From NCBI RefSeq assembly GCF_000817775.3, contig NZ_JTHE03000013.1:1-64000 (forward strand): a stretch of 64,000 nucleotides of DNA. The letters are read 5' to 3'. Each line of letters starts with the position of its first letter. Position 1 is the first letter of the stretch. Positions 62,829 through 64,000 of this stretch are shown here, piece by piece. The translations under genes were made by a program, and so were the position numbers. The notes beneath the pieces are model-generated. The model saw nothing but the letters and a program-made list of their open reading frames with translations, did not search any database and had not been told where the DNA came from. The DNA comes from Lyngbya confervoides BDU141951. Its GTDB lineage: Bacteria; Cyanobacteriota; Cyanobacteriia; Thermosynechococcales; Thermosynechococcaceae.

Positions 62829-63152
62829 GTGATAGTGGATATTCTTGCAGACATCATCGGTGAGCTAGTCCTCTACAGACTGAACTCATCAAAGCGGACA
62901 CAGCTTCTGTTTCGCCGAATCTTTGGGCTATTGGGAAGTGGCTTGGGCCTCTTCGGTGCTGTCCAGGTGGGAAGCGCGTCCACCCTGACTGATAACCGGC
63001 TGTCGCAGATTAGCATGGTGGGCCTAATGCTTTCCCTGGCGTCCTTTTCCCTGTTTAATCTGGGCCTTGCTAAGCCGTGGCGGTGGCCACGGCGGGCGTT
63101 CGTTGCCAACCTTGTGACCCTGTTCCTTGCCAGAATTCTGCTTGGGCCATAA
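62829..63152 (+). CDS. Small membrane protein, unknown
   Basis: A 107-residue protein with two to three hydrophobic segments (about 32-50, 62-79 and 91-105). It begins with GTG (MIVDILADIIGELVLYRL). Not recognised. It follows the acidic protein gene by 12 bases, which supports its being real. Confidence 0.55.
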   Translation: MIVDILADIIGELVLYRLNSSKRTQLLFRRIFGLLGSGLGLFGAVQVGSASTLTDNRLSQISMVGLMLSLASFSLFNLGLAKPWRWPRRAFVANLVTLFLARILLGP

Positions 63153-63166
63153 TCCGTGACCGGTTC

Positions 63167-63457
63167 TCAGGCCAGCGCCTGCCGCTGAGAGAAGGAGGTG
63201 TTGGGGATTACGAAGGTCTGGAGCGAACGTCTCTCTCCATTGAGGTAGTGGGTTGCTCGACGAATCCGATTTTTCTCAAATAGGCGAGTCATCTGTCCTG
63301 GCTCCAATCTGGGAGGAGCGTCAAAGCGACCGGCTAGATCCTGCGGCGATCGCGGCGGATCCATCAGCCCCCCGCTGGAAAAGCGCCGATTGAAGGCGCA
63401 CAGTGGAGGGAAGGAGCTAAAGCGCGAGCAGGTACCGAAGGCGAAGGAATCAGTCAT
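63167..63457 (-). CDS. Small unknown protein
   Basis: A 96-residue protein, basic, with no membrane segment and no family I know (starts MTDSFAFGTCSRFSSF). CAGGAGAAAACA directly before the ATG is an excellent ribosome site and is the main support. Convergent with the small membrane-protein gene. Confidence 0.5.
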   Translation of the reverse strand: MTDSFAFGTCSRFSSFPPLCAFNRRFSSGGLMDPPRSPQDLAGRFDAPPRLEPGQMTRLFEKNRIRRATHYLNGERRSLQTFVIPNTSFSQRQALA

Positions 63458-63733
63458 TGTTTTCTCCTGAGTGAGTGATCCGTTCCAATCCGTTAAGGCC
63501 TTTCCAGAAGCAGGATGCGAATTGGCTGGCCACCGCGGGCCTAAACGAGTGAATCATGAATGTTTGATCAATATCCTCCCACGGAACCATGAAGTCTTTG
63601 GATCCGGATCCAAGGCTGTAAAATTTCTTGATGCACTTGGATCTGACCATAACGAAAGAGAGTCAAGAATTCGACAAGAGCGCCGTGTTTTCAATCCAAG
63701 CGCAAGGAGAGGGAAGGGTAAATCAGATCCCGC

Positions 63734-64000
63734 TTAGGTTAGGGCCCCGATCACTCGCAACACCCGATCGACCTCCTCAGGCGTGTTGTAAATTCCAGGG
63801 GTCAACCGCGCATAGGACACCTCGTAGGGTGTGGTGCTGGCAATTATCTTGTGCGCTTGAAGTTTGAGAACCACCTGAGATGGATCCATTCCCGCCAGGT
63901 CAAAACAGACGATCGCTGCCGATAACCTCTGATCAATGGGGGTATACAGCGTCACATGCTTCATTCTGGCCAGCCCCTGCTTGATCTGCTGACTCAGCTC
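63734..64000 (-). CDS. Class V aminotransferase, C-terminal part
   Basis: The last 88 residues of a PLP enzyme of the aminotransferase class V fold (cysteine desulfurase / isopenicillin-N-epimerase like), cut by the window edge. VTLYTPIDQRLSAAIVCFDLAGMDP and VSYARLTPGIYNTPEEVDRVLRVI are the typical small-domain end with the S-x-x-x-x-P-xx-YNT block. The reading frame stays open to 64000. The exact reaction needs the missing N-terminal part. Confidence 0.85.
   Translation of the reverse strand, partial: ELSQQIKQGLARMKHVTLYTPIDQRLSAAIVCFDLAGMDPSQVVLKLQAHKIIASTTPYEVSYARLTPGIYNTPEEVDRVLRVIGALT

Overview
The window comes from a cyanobacterium. The evidence is the many copies of the octamer GCGATCGC (HIP1-like), a small Psb35-like photosystem II assembly protein, a cyanoexosortase A locus with an HpsJ-like protein, and typical cyanobacterial families (DUF1400, DUF3747+M23, Rcp-type response regulators, pentapeptide repeats, RR-HK hybrid kinases). 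I cannot name the genus from sequence alone. No rRNA, tRNA, CRISPR array, complete insertion sequence or prophage gene was seen.

Layout. 1-6 kb: a gene-poor left edge, a CFA/coclaurine-type methyltransferase, a frameshifted geranylgeranyl-reductase-like flavoprotein, then CPBP protease, RibD/DHFR-like reductase and bestrophin-like channel on the minus strand. 6-8.5 kb: a three-gene operon of retropepsin-like (RimB-type) protease, RimK ATP-grasp ligase and aspartoacylase-like hydrolase, the classic peptide-tagging and untagging set. 8.8-18 kb: a long PRC-barrel repeat protein, a hybrid kinase with a dead receiver divergent from a NarL-type regulator, two DUF1400 lipoprotein-size exported proteins, and a Cache-PAS-GGDEF-EAL protein. 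18.8-28.2 kb: TPR protein, CHASE3-PAS kinase, Rcp-type regulator, RR-HK hybrid, CsbD, DUF389, Psb35-like, cytoplasmic alpha-amylase and a second RR-HK. 28.4-37.6 kb: DUF4157 protein with HELAH, DUF3747-M23 peptidase, P-type ATPase, CsgG-like protein, two unknown genes and a pentapeptide-repeat protein. 37.7-39 kb: sugar-type ABC ATPase.

39-60.4 kb is an exopolysaccharide and surface-protein region. It holds an FHA-PAS-GAF hybrid kinase overlapping a GT4 gene, an RsbW-like anti-sigma factor, a WecA/MraY-like initiating transferase, two more GT4s, a GT2, UDP-glucose dehydrogenase and UDP-glucuronate decarboxylase (UDP-xylose supply), a Wza-like exporter, a Wzc-like co-polymerase whose ATPase motifs are altered, cyanoexosortase A with its partner protein and an HpsJ-like membrane protein, a secreted protein with a VPYE-type sorting tail, and a WcaF-like acetyltransferase. 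At 60.8 kb a second protein carries a VPFSF-type sorting tail. The right edge has YdcF, three small unknown genes and the C-terminal end of a class V aminotransferase.

A recurring feature is short tandem repeats with units of about 9-16 bp, often 15 bp. They lie between genes and in frame inside genes (KTQSA x5 in a signal-peptide region, DAQVR x3 in an unknown protein).
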